A model generated the notes under the pieces. It did no database searches. It saw only the letters and a program-made list of their open reading frames with translations, and was not told where the DNA came from. DNA of 42,968 bases from Patescibacteria group bacterium (lineage in GTDB: Bacteria; Patescibacteriota; Minisyncoccia; UBA6257; GWB1-50-10): positions 1-42,968 of the forward strand of contig JAMCYI010000007.1 of NCBI GenBank assembly GCA_023474215.1, in the 5' to 3' direction. This document shows, piece by piece, positions 8,258-15,236 of the stretch (within the stretch, counting starts at the first letter, position 1; each line of letters starts with the position of its first letter). The position numbers were made by a program, and so were the translations under genes.

Positions 8258-9456
8258 CGACTCACCCTCCTTTCAGCGTTCGTTATGTTGATGAATGTTC
8301 GTTCCTTCAGCTCGTGTCCCAAAATGATCCGCGGAACCGCTTCTCCGGCGAGACCAGCAGCAACCATGGCGGTCGATCCGAGCTGAGGCGCACCGCCGAA
8401 CTCCGGCGGAACGCCGTCGTGCATAAGACTTTCGACAATGATCTTGAATTCGGGCATCTGCCGATAGGTATGGCCTATCAGACCGAAGGCGAATTGAAAA
8501 AAATTGCCGAGGCTCGGATTTTTCCGGTACTGCTCTTCGACGGCGGAAATCTCTTCGTCCGACATGCCGCCGATGACAAGCGGTGATCCGGGATCAAGGT
8601 CGTACCGCTGGACATCCCGCTCGGCACCGGAACCGACATCTGAACTCATGACGACCGGTTTTCGAAGCTCGCGCGCTTTGCGGCGGATAAGCATTTTGAT
8701 GTCCGGATTGTCCACTTCATCGATGACGACGGTTGCCGGCGGCTCCCCGATAGACGGATTTCCGCCGATGAAATCATCGATGTTTCCCGCGTGGATCCCT
8801 TCGTTGAAGACGGAAATCTTCAAAAAGGGGTCGATAGCGTGGAGCTGTTCGGCAGTAACGATTGCCTTGTTCCTGCCAAGCTCATCGTAGCTTATCCGCA
8901 TCCGATTTGCGTTCGTGAGATCGAATATATCTTGATCTGCAATCTTGACATGCAGGGGGCGTACATTGAACACCACGGCATGAACGACATGGTTGCCCAA
9001 GCTGCAACCGGCAACCGCCGGAACGGACTGTTCGAAACGGTTGCGCACCTTCTGCCAATCGAGTTTCATCTCGGGATCGAGGAACAGCGTTCCGTTCCTC
9101 ACCACAAGCGACAAACGGTGCCAAAACGGCGGTGCAAACCGCACCACGTGTCCGCGGCGCGGATAGTAAACGAGTGTACCGTACCCGGACATATCGCTTT
9201 CCCCTTCTTCATATGCCTCCCATTCTTCCTGGAAACTCTCGGCAAGGGGCGAACCTTGCGTCAGATCGGCGAGGAGGCCCCTCATGGTGGGGATCAGTTG
9301 ATCGAAAAAATTCTTCCGCTCCACCATGCGGAAAAATTTACCGTTCCGATCCGCCAGCTCGATGCCGTCGTCTCGGTCGCGGATTTGAAATCCTTCCGGA
9401 AGCAGAAATTCCGGTTTCCCCTCGTAATCGGCGTAGGGATTCTTTTGCGCTTCCAT
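8254..9456 (-). CDS. ThiF/E1-like adenylyltransferase-fold protein
   Basis: The 400-residue protein has a ~140-residue N-terminal extension and then an E1/ThiF Rossmann domain. A nucleotide loop AGCSLG lies at 149-154, followed by D174-x-D176, N184-R185 and K197 of the GRNKA motif, and D246/D249 with the RRKARE helix. These are the residues that bind ATP and catalyse C-terminal adenylation in ThiF, MoeB and E1. The only cysteine visible is C151 in the loop, so the usual catalytic Cys and the zinc CxxC pairs are missing; adenylation without thioester transfer is likelier. AAAGGAG lies ten bases before the ATG. First gene of the cassette. Confidence 0.83.
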   Translation of the reverse strand: MEAQKNPYADYEGKPEFLLPEGFQIRDRDDGIELADRNGKFFRMVERKNFFDQLIPTMRGLLADLTQGSPLAESFQEEWEAYEEGESDMSGYGTLVYYPRRGHVVRFAPPFWHRLSLVVRNGTLFLDPEMKLDWQKVRNRFEQSVPAVAGCSLGNHVVHAVVFNVRPLHVKIADQDIFDLTNANRMRISYDELGRNKAIVTAEQLHAIDPFLKISVFNEGIHAGNIDDFIGGNPSIGEPPATVVIDEVDNPDIKMLIRRKARELRKPVVMSSDVGSGAERDVQRYDLDPGSPLVIGGMSDEEISAVEEQYRKNPSLGNFFQFAFGLIGHTYRQMPEFKIIVESLMHDGVPPEFGGAPQLGSTAMVAAGLAGEAVPRIILGHELKERTFINITNAERRVSR

Positions 9457-9583
9457 GGACGCAAACTCCTTTCTTTAAAGTTATTTCGTTCGTTATGAAA
9501 TTATCAAGAGAGCACTCTCTCATCTGCTATAAAATAGCGTGGCACGGCAGCAACACCTTGTCAAAGTATGATATAATGGAAAA
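9457..9583. promoter_or_regulatory. Divergent promoter region with two palindromes
   Basis: Minus strand: TTGATA (9502-9507), an 18 base spacer and TAACTT (9478-9483) precede the ThiF-like gene, followed by AAAGGAG. Plus strand: an extended -10 TGATATAAT (TATAAT at 9572-9577) ends six bases before the response-regulator ATG at 9584, giving a leaderless mRNA. Two palindromes lie between: AGAGAG-CA-CTCTCT at 9507-9520, touching the ThiF -35, and GCTAT-AAA-ATAGC at 9526-9538. Both are candidate operators; no binding protein can be named. Confidence 0.6.
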
Positions 9584-9991
9584 ATGACAACTCAAACGGA
9601 TGCCCCCTTGAACGGCGTGACCGTCCTTATTGCCGACGACGATCCGCTTATTTGCCAGCTGTACCGAGAAACCGTGGAACGGGCGGGCGGAAGTGCCGTC
9701 GTGGCAGTCGACGGCGGCGATGCGCTCCGGAAACTCGGAGAAGCGAGCGTTGATTTGATCCTCCTTGATATTAAAATGCCGAATATGAACGGCTATGAGG
9801 TGGTTCGAAGGCTGCGGAGCGACCCGAAAACGAAGGACATTCCGGTCTTTATTCTCACGAGCCTCGATACTCATCCGGAATACTTGGAAGAGACGACTGG
9901 CGTAAAGGTGGATGAATATATCATCAAAACGAAAATACTGCCGGATGAGATCGTGGGAAAGATACGCGAACACTTGAAGAAAGAAAATTAA
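9584..9991 (+). CDS. Single-domain response regulator (receiver only)
   Basis: The 135-residue protein is a complete REC domain and nothing more. It has acidic pocket D18-D20, phospho-acceptor D62 in LLDIKMP, the signalling Thr at 92 and conserved Lys115. With no output domain it must act through protein contact, as CheY- or Spo0F-like receivers do. It is divergent from the ThiF-like operon, and the nearest kinase is the frameshifted gene at 3952-6127 on the other side of the cassette, so the two are probable partners by position. Its mRNA should be leaderless and ends at a strong terminator. Confidence 0.92.
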   Translation: MTTQTDAPLNGVTVLIADDDPLICQLYRETVERAGGSAVVAVDGGDALRKLGEASVDLILLDIKMPNMNGYEVVRRLRSDPKTKDIPVFILTSLDTHPEYLEETTGVKVDEYIIKTKILPDEIVGKIREHLKKEN

Positions 9992-9996
9992 AAATC

Positions 9997-10029
9997 AAAC
10001 GGCATCTTTGGACAAGATGCCGTTTTTTT
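9997..10029 (+). terminator. Intrinsic terminator of the response-regulator gene
   Basis: A perfect 12 bp stem (AAACGGCATCTT with its complement) and a five-base loop are followed by seven T. It begins six bases after the stop and may also serve the convergent gene that ends at 10044. Confidence 0.92.
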
Positions 10030-10043
10030 ATTTTGCCTTACGG

Positions 10044-10610
10044 TCAGTTATACATGATCCCCCGCGTGAGCCGGAATCCTCGTATCGCCTTCAGCGCCAC
10101 CTCGTAGGCAGCGAACAACACAAAGCTGTACGCGAACGTACTGAGGAAAGTGTTCCCGAGGAACGGTACAGCGGCGACATAGCATGCAACGAGTCCGTTC
10201 CAGGTTATGGGGTACATTCCGCTTGCTGCCCACACGCCGAAGTTCGATATCAAAAAGAATGTTATCGAACCAGCAAGGGACCCTGCGAACGATGCAGGAA
10301 CTACCTTCTTTCCGCCGATTTCCTTCCTGTGCATGGTAAGAGCCATGCCAATCACCATGACAAGAATGACGGCAAGGTAATCAACTCCCGCCACGATACC
10401 GAAGTGATATTGTCCGGGATGGTAGTACATCCAAAGGGCATCGCTGAATGCCATGGAACCGAATGCAACGAGCGTTCCGCGCGCCCCTCCCAGATACGCT
10501 CCCGCAAAGAGAGCAGCTGCCAAGACCGCGGTGAAATTCGGTGCGGGTTCTGTAAATCTGGAAATGGTCGCAATGGCAATCAATGCGATTGCCAACAATG
10601 TTTTTTTCAT
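10044..10610 (-). CDS. DUF6580-like integral membrane protein (putative transporter component)
   Basis: The 188-residue protein is almost entirely hydrophobic with about five membrane spans. It opens with an N-terminal segment followed by R-x-x-x-P-x-P-NFT, then a Gly/Ala-rich span ending SDALWMYYHPG. This is the layout I associate with DUF6580, a family resembling the substrate-binding S components of ECF transporters. The function is unproven and no ATPase partner is adjacent. AAGGAG lies seven bases before the ATG, making this one of the few genes here with a classical ribosome binding site. Confidence 0.75.
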   Translation of the reverse strand: MKKTLLAIALIAIATISRFTEPAPNFTAVLAAALFAGAYLGGARGTLVAFGSMAFSDALWMYYHPGQYHFGIVAGVDYLAVILVMVIGMALTMHRKEIGGKKVVPASFAGSLAGSITFFLISNFGVWAASGMYPITWNGLVACYVAAVPFLGNTFLSTFAYSFVLFAAYEVALKAIRGFRLTRGIMYN

Positions 10611-10690
10611 TTTTATCTCCTTACTTTATTTTTCAGATATTCAGCTTATATTCAAATGTTAAGAAGCTGACTTGGGATTTCCAGTATATC

Positions 10691-11245
10691 CTACCCCAGC
10701 TTCCTTGTCCACGCGACAAGCGCTTCGATCATTTCTTTCACCTTGGCCTTCGTCGCTTCGTCTGTGAGGTTGCCACCCGCATCGAATTTGTCCTGGATCA
10801 TCGAGACCATCACCTCGGGTTTATTCAAGGGGTGCATATCGAGAAAAACCATCATCTGGCGCAAGTGATACTGGGCGCGGGAACCGCCCAGCATACCAAC
10901 TGAGCCGCTTATGATGGCCGCGGGCTTGCCAGACCAAGCGCTCTCCCCGTACGGACGGGACCCGCAATCAATGGCGTTTTTGAGGGCGCCCGACACGGAA
11001 TAGTTGTACTCCGGCGTCACAAAAAGCACCGCGTCACTTTCTTTGATTTTCTTCTTGAATTCCTTGACCGCTTCCGGCATATCCATTTCCCAGTCTTGAT
11101 TAAAAAGCGGCAATCCGCCGATGTCGACGATTTCCACTTCCGCGTCCTCAAATTTCATCCCCGCCGCCGCTTTCAGAAGCTTCGTATGAAACGACTCTTT
11201 CCGCAAACTCCCCGAAATACCCACGATCTTTATTTTATCGTTCAT
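10691..11245 (-). CDS. NADPH-dependent FMN reductase-family flavoprotein
   Basis: The 184-residue protein has the flavodoxin-like FMN reductase motifs: phosphate loop GISGSLRKESFHTKLL at the N terminus, PEYNYSVSGALKNAID in the middle, and a GGSRAQYHLRQ loop. Family members reduce FMN, quinones, azo compounds or chromate with NAD(P)H in the cytoplasm. The ATG at 11245 is chosen because it puts the flavin loop at the usual distance from the N terminus; an upstream in-frame ATG would overlap the ArsR gene. It begins four bases after the ArsR stop, so the repressor very likely controls it. Confidence 0.9.
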   Translation of the reverse strand: MNDKIKIVGISGSLRKESFHTKLLKAAAGMKFEDAEVEIVDIGGLPLFNQDWEMDMPEAVKEFKKKIKESDAVLFVTPEYNYSVSGALKNAIDCGSRPYGESAWSGKPAAIISGSVGMLGGSRAQYHLRQMMVFLDMHPLNKPEVMVSMIQDKFDAGGNLTDEATKAKVKEMIEALVAWTRKLG

Positions 11246-11249
11246 GCCA

Positions 11250-11558
11250 TTATTTGTTTTTATTTTTCGTATTTGACCTTTGTTTTTTGACATCGCTGAC
11301 CAAGTTCATCAGAAGGTCGAGCGTATATTTGGAATTTAAAGTGTAGAATATCTCCTGGCCGCGCCGCTCGTCGATGACCAGATTGCAGGCCTTCAGAACT
11401 TTCAGATGCTGGGAAACCGCCGGCTGGGAAAGTTTCACGATCCCGACGAGCTCCCCGACGGTCTTCCGGCCCTTCAGAAGCGCTTCGATGATGCGGTAGC
11501 GCGAGGCATTGCCGATGCCCTTGCCGAATTTCTCTATCTCGCTGCACAAATCACTCAT
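11250..11558 (-). CDS. ArsR-family winged-helix repressor
   Basis: The 102-residue protein has the ArsR fold: NASRYRIIEALLKGRKTVGELV, then recognition helix QPAVSQHLKVLKACNLV and the beta wing RRGQEIFYTL. The cysteines that bind metal in helix alpha-3 of ArsR/SmtB sensors are absent; only Cys5 and one Cys after the recognition helix remain. It is therefore probably not a classical metal sensor and may respond to redox state or a small molecule. The start at 11558 is placed by the promoter: TTGACA-16-TAATAT puts the transcript start about two bases upstream. Cotranscribed with the FMN reductase. Confidence 0.88.
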   Translation of the reverse strand: MSDLCSEIEKFGKGIGNASRYRIIEALLKGRKTVGELVGIVKLSQPAVSQHLKVLKACNLVIDERRGQEIFYTLNSKYTLDLLMNLVSDVKKQRSNTKNKNK

Positions 11559-11560
11559 AT

Positions 11561-11594
11561 ATAAACATATTAGCATATGCTTATATATTGTCAA
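11561..11594 (-). promoter_or_regulatory. arsR promoter with overlapping operator palindrome
   Basis: On the minus strand TTGACA (11589-11594), a 16 base spacer and TAATAT (11567-11572) form a near-consensus promoter. An inverted repeat at 11561-11584 (plus strand ATAAACATAT-TAGC-ATATGCTTAT, 9 of 10 positions matching) covers the spacer and the -10. Its size and placement fit an ArsR dimer site, so autorepression is expected. Confidence 0.7.
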
Positions 11595-11601
11595 CCCCAA
11601 C

Positions 11602-11630
11602 CAAAAACCGCCCGGAAAGGACGGTTTTTG
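11602..11630 (-). terminator. Intrinsic terminator after the Zwf-Gnd fusion gene
   Basis: CAAAAACCG(T/C)CC arms form a stem with one G-U pair and a short loop. The arm itself supplies the T run on either strand. It lies between the fusion gene stop at 11635 and the arsR promoter. Confidence 0.8.
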
Positions 11631-11634
11631 AATA

Positions 11635-14001
11635 TCAGCGCCTTTTCGGTCCCTTTATGGAATGTCCACCAAATTGATTCCGCAGCATCGAAAGGATCTG
11701 ACCGATGTAACTCGGATGTTTTTCCGATTGGACTCGGAAATCGAACGAATCCTTGATCACTTTGACCGACACGCCGAGTTTCTTCGCCGTCTTCACGGTC
11801 CACTCGCCTTCCCCGGTATGCGCCACGGTTCCCGAAACACCCCTCAAGTCGTCGCCGTACTCCGCAAAACCTGATTTCAGCCAATCAACAAGGCGCGACG
11901 TGATGACGCTCCCGTGGCCGTATACCCGCGCGATCTCCTGTAAATCCAGCGCGAGCTTCGATTTCTTGATGACCGCGAACCCTTCCGCCAGAGCCTGCAT
12001 CATGCCGTACTCGATTCCGTTATGGACCATCTTCACGAAATGCCCCGCGCCATGGCGACCCATATACCCATAGCCATCCTTGAGTGCGAGATCGAAGAAG
12101 AGCGGCTCGAGATAGTCGAAATCTTTCCGATCGCCGCCCACCATGAGGGATGCCCCGTTCAGGGCGCCTCCCGGTCCCCCTGAAACGCCCACATCGATAA
12201 ACCGGATGCCTGCTTTTTGAAGTTTCTTCGCGCGCGTGATTGAATCTTCAAAAAACGAATTGCCCCCGTCAACGATGACATCTCCTTTTTTCAAATATCT
12301 GAGGATCCCCCCACTTCCGAAAATCATTTCATCAACCGTCTTGCCGGCGGGAACCATAAGCCATACGACTTTTGGAGAAGGGAGTTTCGAGACAAGTTCC
12401 TCGATCGAAGAAGCCGCAATAAGGCCTTCCTTTCCCATATTCCTTGCAATTTCGGTCGTCCGGTTCCATACATGGACTTTCCACCCCTTCCCATGCAATT
12501 GCCGTGCGAGCGCGGCGCCCATCTTCCCCAAACCAACAATGCCGATTTCTTTCGGCATGCCGACTGAAACGGCCGGCCCGTCCACAACTTCAGCCTCCTT
12601 TGCAATGCGGCTTGAATCGGGCTCATAACGCATCAAGGGAACTGTCCCCCTTCGCCATCCGGCGATGATCGGATCGATGAATTTCCACATCGCCTTGATT
12701 TCGCCCGATGAAACGAAGAGTGTTTGATCGTCTGAAATGCAATCAAAAAGGAGCTTCTCGTATTCTTCGGTATACTGAGAGTGTTCGCCGCTCCTCCTGA
12801 ATTCGAAACCGAGCGTACGTTTCTCAAGCTCCATCCGGTGCCCCGGCTTTTTAGACCAAAAACATACCGTAATCCCCTCCTTCGGTTCGAGATGGATGGT
12901 AAGTGAATCTTTGTACGGCGTGTCGTTCCTGAAAACGACTTCGATCTCCTTCAGGGGCTTTCCCATCCGCTTTCCGGATTCCAAGGTGATGTCGACACCC
13001 TGCCAGCGGGGATGCATAAGCGCGGCCTTGATCTTGAAATAGGTTTCAGTATCCGAGTCGGTCGTAACGCCCTTGATCGTTCGGTAACCATTGTACTGGG
13101 CGCGGAAAGTTCCTCTTTGAACCTCGCCGGCCGAGGGCGTTTTCAACGTTTCGATGATCCTCGCCCGTTCCCGCCTGATGTCCTCGGCCGAAAACGATGC
13201 CGGCTTTTCCATCGCAATGAGCGCGAGCATTTGAAGCAGATGATTTTGCCCGACGTCCCGGAGGGCCCCCACACCGTCGTAAAACCCTCCCCGCTCTTCG
13301 ACGCCGATCGATTCCCAAAGGCGGATATGAATGCTTTCGATAAGCTCCTTATCCCACGCCGACTCGAAGAGATTGTTCGAGAAACGGAATACCAGGATGT
13401 TTTGAAGCATCTCTTTTGCAAGGTAGTGATCGATCCGGTAAATTTGTTTTTCCTTGAACAGTTTGTCGAGCAGGCCGTCGAGCGCCTTCGCGCTTTTTTC
13501 GTCGCTCCCGAACGGCTTTTCGACAATGACGCGCGTCCACCCTTCGTCGGGCCCGCCGCACGGCTCATTCAGACCCGTTGCCGCAAGATTGTTCAAAATT
13601 TCCGGATACATCCGGGGCGGAACGGCCAAATACAAAAGTTTATTGGAACACATGCCCCATGATTCATCGATCGATTGCAGCGTCTTCGCTAGGGCTTCGA
13701 AGTCTTTCTTGCTCTCGAATGTTCCCCGCTGATACGAATAGAGGGACAGGAAATCCTTAATGATCGTATCACTCTTCTTCACTTTGTGGCGCTTCGCGAG
13801 AACCTCGAATGCCCGATCCCGGAGATCTTGGTCGGTAAGATCGCGCCGCGCAAAACCGACGAGGCGAAACCGTTCGGGAAGCAAACCTTTCTGATAAAGA
13901 TTGAAAAGCGAGGGAACGATCTTTTTCCCCATAAGGTCTCCTGTTGCCCCCAAAACCACGACAATGGTCGGTATTTGCGGCGTCTTCGTTTTCTTTTTCA
14001 T
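11635..14001 (-). CDS. Bifunctional glucose-6-phosphate dehydrogenase / 6-phosphogluconate dehydrogenase fusion
   Basis: One 788-residue frame holds two complete oxidative pentose-phosphate enzymes. Residues 1 to about 480 are Zwf-like: coenzyme loop VLGATGDLMGKK, active-site RIDHYLAKE, and DVGQNHLLQMLALIAMEKP. From about 490, a GndA-type decarboxylating 6-phosphogluconate dehydrogenase follows: GIVGLGKMGAALA, DGGNSFFEDS, SGGPGGA, GAGHFVKMVHNGIEYGMMQA and terminal RNQFGGH. No stop or ribosome site separates them, although an internal Met starts the second module. The lactonase for the intermediate is not fused and not in the window. The enzyme would yield two NADPH and ribulose-5-phosphate, with possible channelling. 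Confidence 0.93.
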   Translation of the reverse strand: MKKKTKTPQIPTIVVVLGATGDLMGKKIVPSLFNLYQKGLLPERFRLVGFARRDLTDQDLRDRAFEVLAKRHKVKKSDTIIKDFLSLYSYQRGTFESKKDFEALAKTLQSIDESWGMCSNKLLYLAVPPRMYPEILNNLAATGLNEPCGGPDEGWTRVIVEKPFGSDEKSAKALDGLLDKLFKEKQIYRIDHYLAKEMLQNILVFRFSNNLFESAWDKELIESIHIRLWESIGVEERGGFYDGVGALRDVGQNHLLQMLALIAMEKPASFSAEDIRRERARIIETLKTPSAGEVQRGTFRAQYNGYRTIKGVTTDSDTETYFKIKAALMHPRWQGVDITLESGKRMGKPLKEIEVVFRNDTPYKDSLTIHLEPKEGITVCFWSKKPGHRMELEKRTLGFEFRRSGEHSQYTEEYEKLLFDCISDDQTLFVSSGEIKAMWKFIDPIIAGWRRGTVPLMRYEPDSSRIAKEAEVVDGPAVSVGMPKEIGIVGLGKMGAALARQLHGKGWKVHVWNRTTEIARNMGKEGLIAASSIEELVSKLPSPKVVWLMVPAGKTVDEMIFGSGGILRYLKKGDVIVDGGNSFFEDSITRAKKLQKAGIRFIDVGVSGGPGGALNGASLMVGGDRKDFDYLEPLFFDLALKDGYGYMGRHGAGHFVKMVHNGIEYGMMQALAEGFAVIKKSKLALDLQEIARVYGHGSVITSRLVDWLKSGFAEYGDDLRGVSGTVAHTGEGEWTVKTAKKLGVSVKVIKDSFDFRVQSEKHPSYIGQILSMLRNQFGGHSIKGPKRR

Positions 14002-14070
14002 GATTGTTTATACATTTTATACCTTTGTAAGGGATACGCAAAAACCGGGAAAATGTTCCCTAAAAACATG

Positions 14071-14103
14071 AAGAGCGCTCAAGATTTGAATCTTGGCGCT
14101 CTT
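14071..14103 (-). terminator. Intrinsic terminator after the PLP-enzyme gene
   Basis: A long hairpin with AAGAGCGC arms and an inner CAAGATT/AATCTTG stem lies 16 bases after the stop at 14119. On the minus strand a TTTTTA run follows after a short gap. It insulates the Zwf-Gnd gene from the gene before it. Confidence 0.7.
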
Positions 14104-14118
14104 TTGCGTCAACGGAAA

Positions 14119-15165
14119 CTACAAGATTTCCCATGGCATCGGCGCCGTGGAGGGTCTTTGCCACTCGAGAGGCAGAAAAACGGTGAATCGGTCTGCCACG
14201 TACGGTCTGAAATTGTCATGAAATATCATGACAACCTTGATAATCCCGCTTTTTTTGTGGCGGAGACGGTCAAGTGTCCCCTTTTCCTTTTCGGATCTCA
14301 GGAACTTCAAACCAGCGGCATACGTGAGTCCACTGCTCACCCCAGGAGTTATTCCCTGGTGCCAGGCAAAGTGGAGCGCAGAGAGATACGAAACCCTCGT
14401 CTCGACCTCAATCCGCTCATCGATGGCATCCCGCCAGGGAAGGAGAATCTCTTTCATTCCCATAAGATCGCGTACGCCGGGAACTTCGTGGCCCGGAGCA
14501 CACATAGCTCCAACCACCGTCACTTTCCCGTCGAGCTTCTCCCGTACCCCTCCACCGATTCCGACAACCGAACCACCCGTACCGACCGGTACGACAAGTG
14601 TCGTCACTTGAGGTACCTGAGCTAAAATCCGCGGAGCAGCCCACGTTCGATAGAAGGAAGCATTGGCGGGGTTGGCATACTGATCCAGATCCAACCAACC
14701 TTCCGGTGACATTGTCCATTCTCCGTCGGGTTTCCATCCACCGCCGCCGAGCTTCCGCGCGGTCGCAATCGGACTTAACCCTTCAAGAGGTGGAATGATA
14801 TGTGCACCGACCAAGTACGGGGGATATTTTTTACCGTGCGGAACATCCTCCTTCATGACCAAGGTTATCTTCGGAATGTTGAACGGCTCCGCTGGAGCAA
14901 TCGCCGCCATAACCAATCCGAAAGCACCGGACGTTCCGTCGATCAGCGTTTTTACCCCTTCAAGCATTCCCTTCGCCTTTGCATCTTGGAGAAGCCCCAA
15001 GACAGCCAAAAACTTCATCGTCTCGTAAGGCATTGAGTATCCAAGAACGGCATACATTTCAACCTTATCTTCCTTGAAGGGATTCAACGCATCAGCTACC
15101 GGAACGACCAAAAGAGGCCAATCTCTGTGCTTATCCGCAAACGTCTCTAGATAAAAGTTCTTCAT
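14119..15165 (-). CDS. Fold-type-II PLP-dependent enzyme (cysteine-synthase/tryptophan-synthase-beta superfamily)
   Basis: The 348-residue protein has the PALP-fold landmarks: a probable PLP Lys in YETMKFLAVLGLL, the substrate loop DGTSGAFGLVMA (equivalent to TSGNTG), the phosphate-binding PVGTGGSVVGIGGG, and the late GVSSGLTYAAGL. The lysine context differs from the usual G-S-[VF]-K-D-R of cysteine synthase, and the N terminus is unusual, so O-acetylserine sulfhydrylase activity should not be assumed. GAGGTGAT lies just before the ATG. It is followed by a terminator and is probably monocistronic. CPR genomes often carry unassigned members of this fold. Confidence 0.83.
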   Translation of the reverse strand: MKNFYLETFADKHRDWPLLVVPVADALNPFKEDKVEMYAVLGYSMPYETMKFLAVLGLLQDAKAKGMLEGVKTLIDGTSGAFGLVMAAIAPAEPFNIPKITLVMKEDVPHGKKYPPYLVGAHIIPPLEGLSPIATARKLGGGGWKPDGEWTMSPEGWLDLDQYANPANASFYRTWAAPRILAQVPQVTTLVVPVGTGGSVVGIGGGVREKLDGKVTVVGAMCAPGHEVPGVRDLMGMKEILLPWRDAIDERIEVETRVSYLSALHFAWHQGITPGVSSGLTYAAGLKFLRSEKEKGTLDRLRHKKSGIIKVVMIFHDNFRPYVADRFTVFLPLEWQRPSTAPMPWEIL

Positions 15166-15236
15166 ATTATCACCTCATTTTGATGAACTTCCCCCAGTTT
15201 GCCTCTCTTTAAAGCCATCTGTCAAACCCCACAACA

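Noticed and set aside
8791-9498. 235-codon plus-strand frame opposite the ThiF-like gene
   Set aside because: Antisense of a gene with clear E1 motifs and SD; no promoter for it.
13012-13662. 216-codon plus-strand frame opposite the Zwf-Gnd fusion
   Set aside because: Shadow of Zwf; no start context and no family features.
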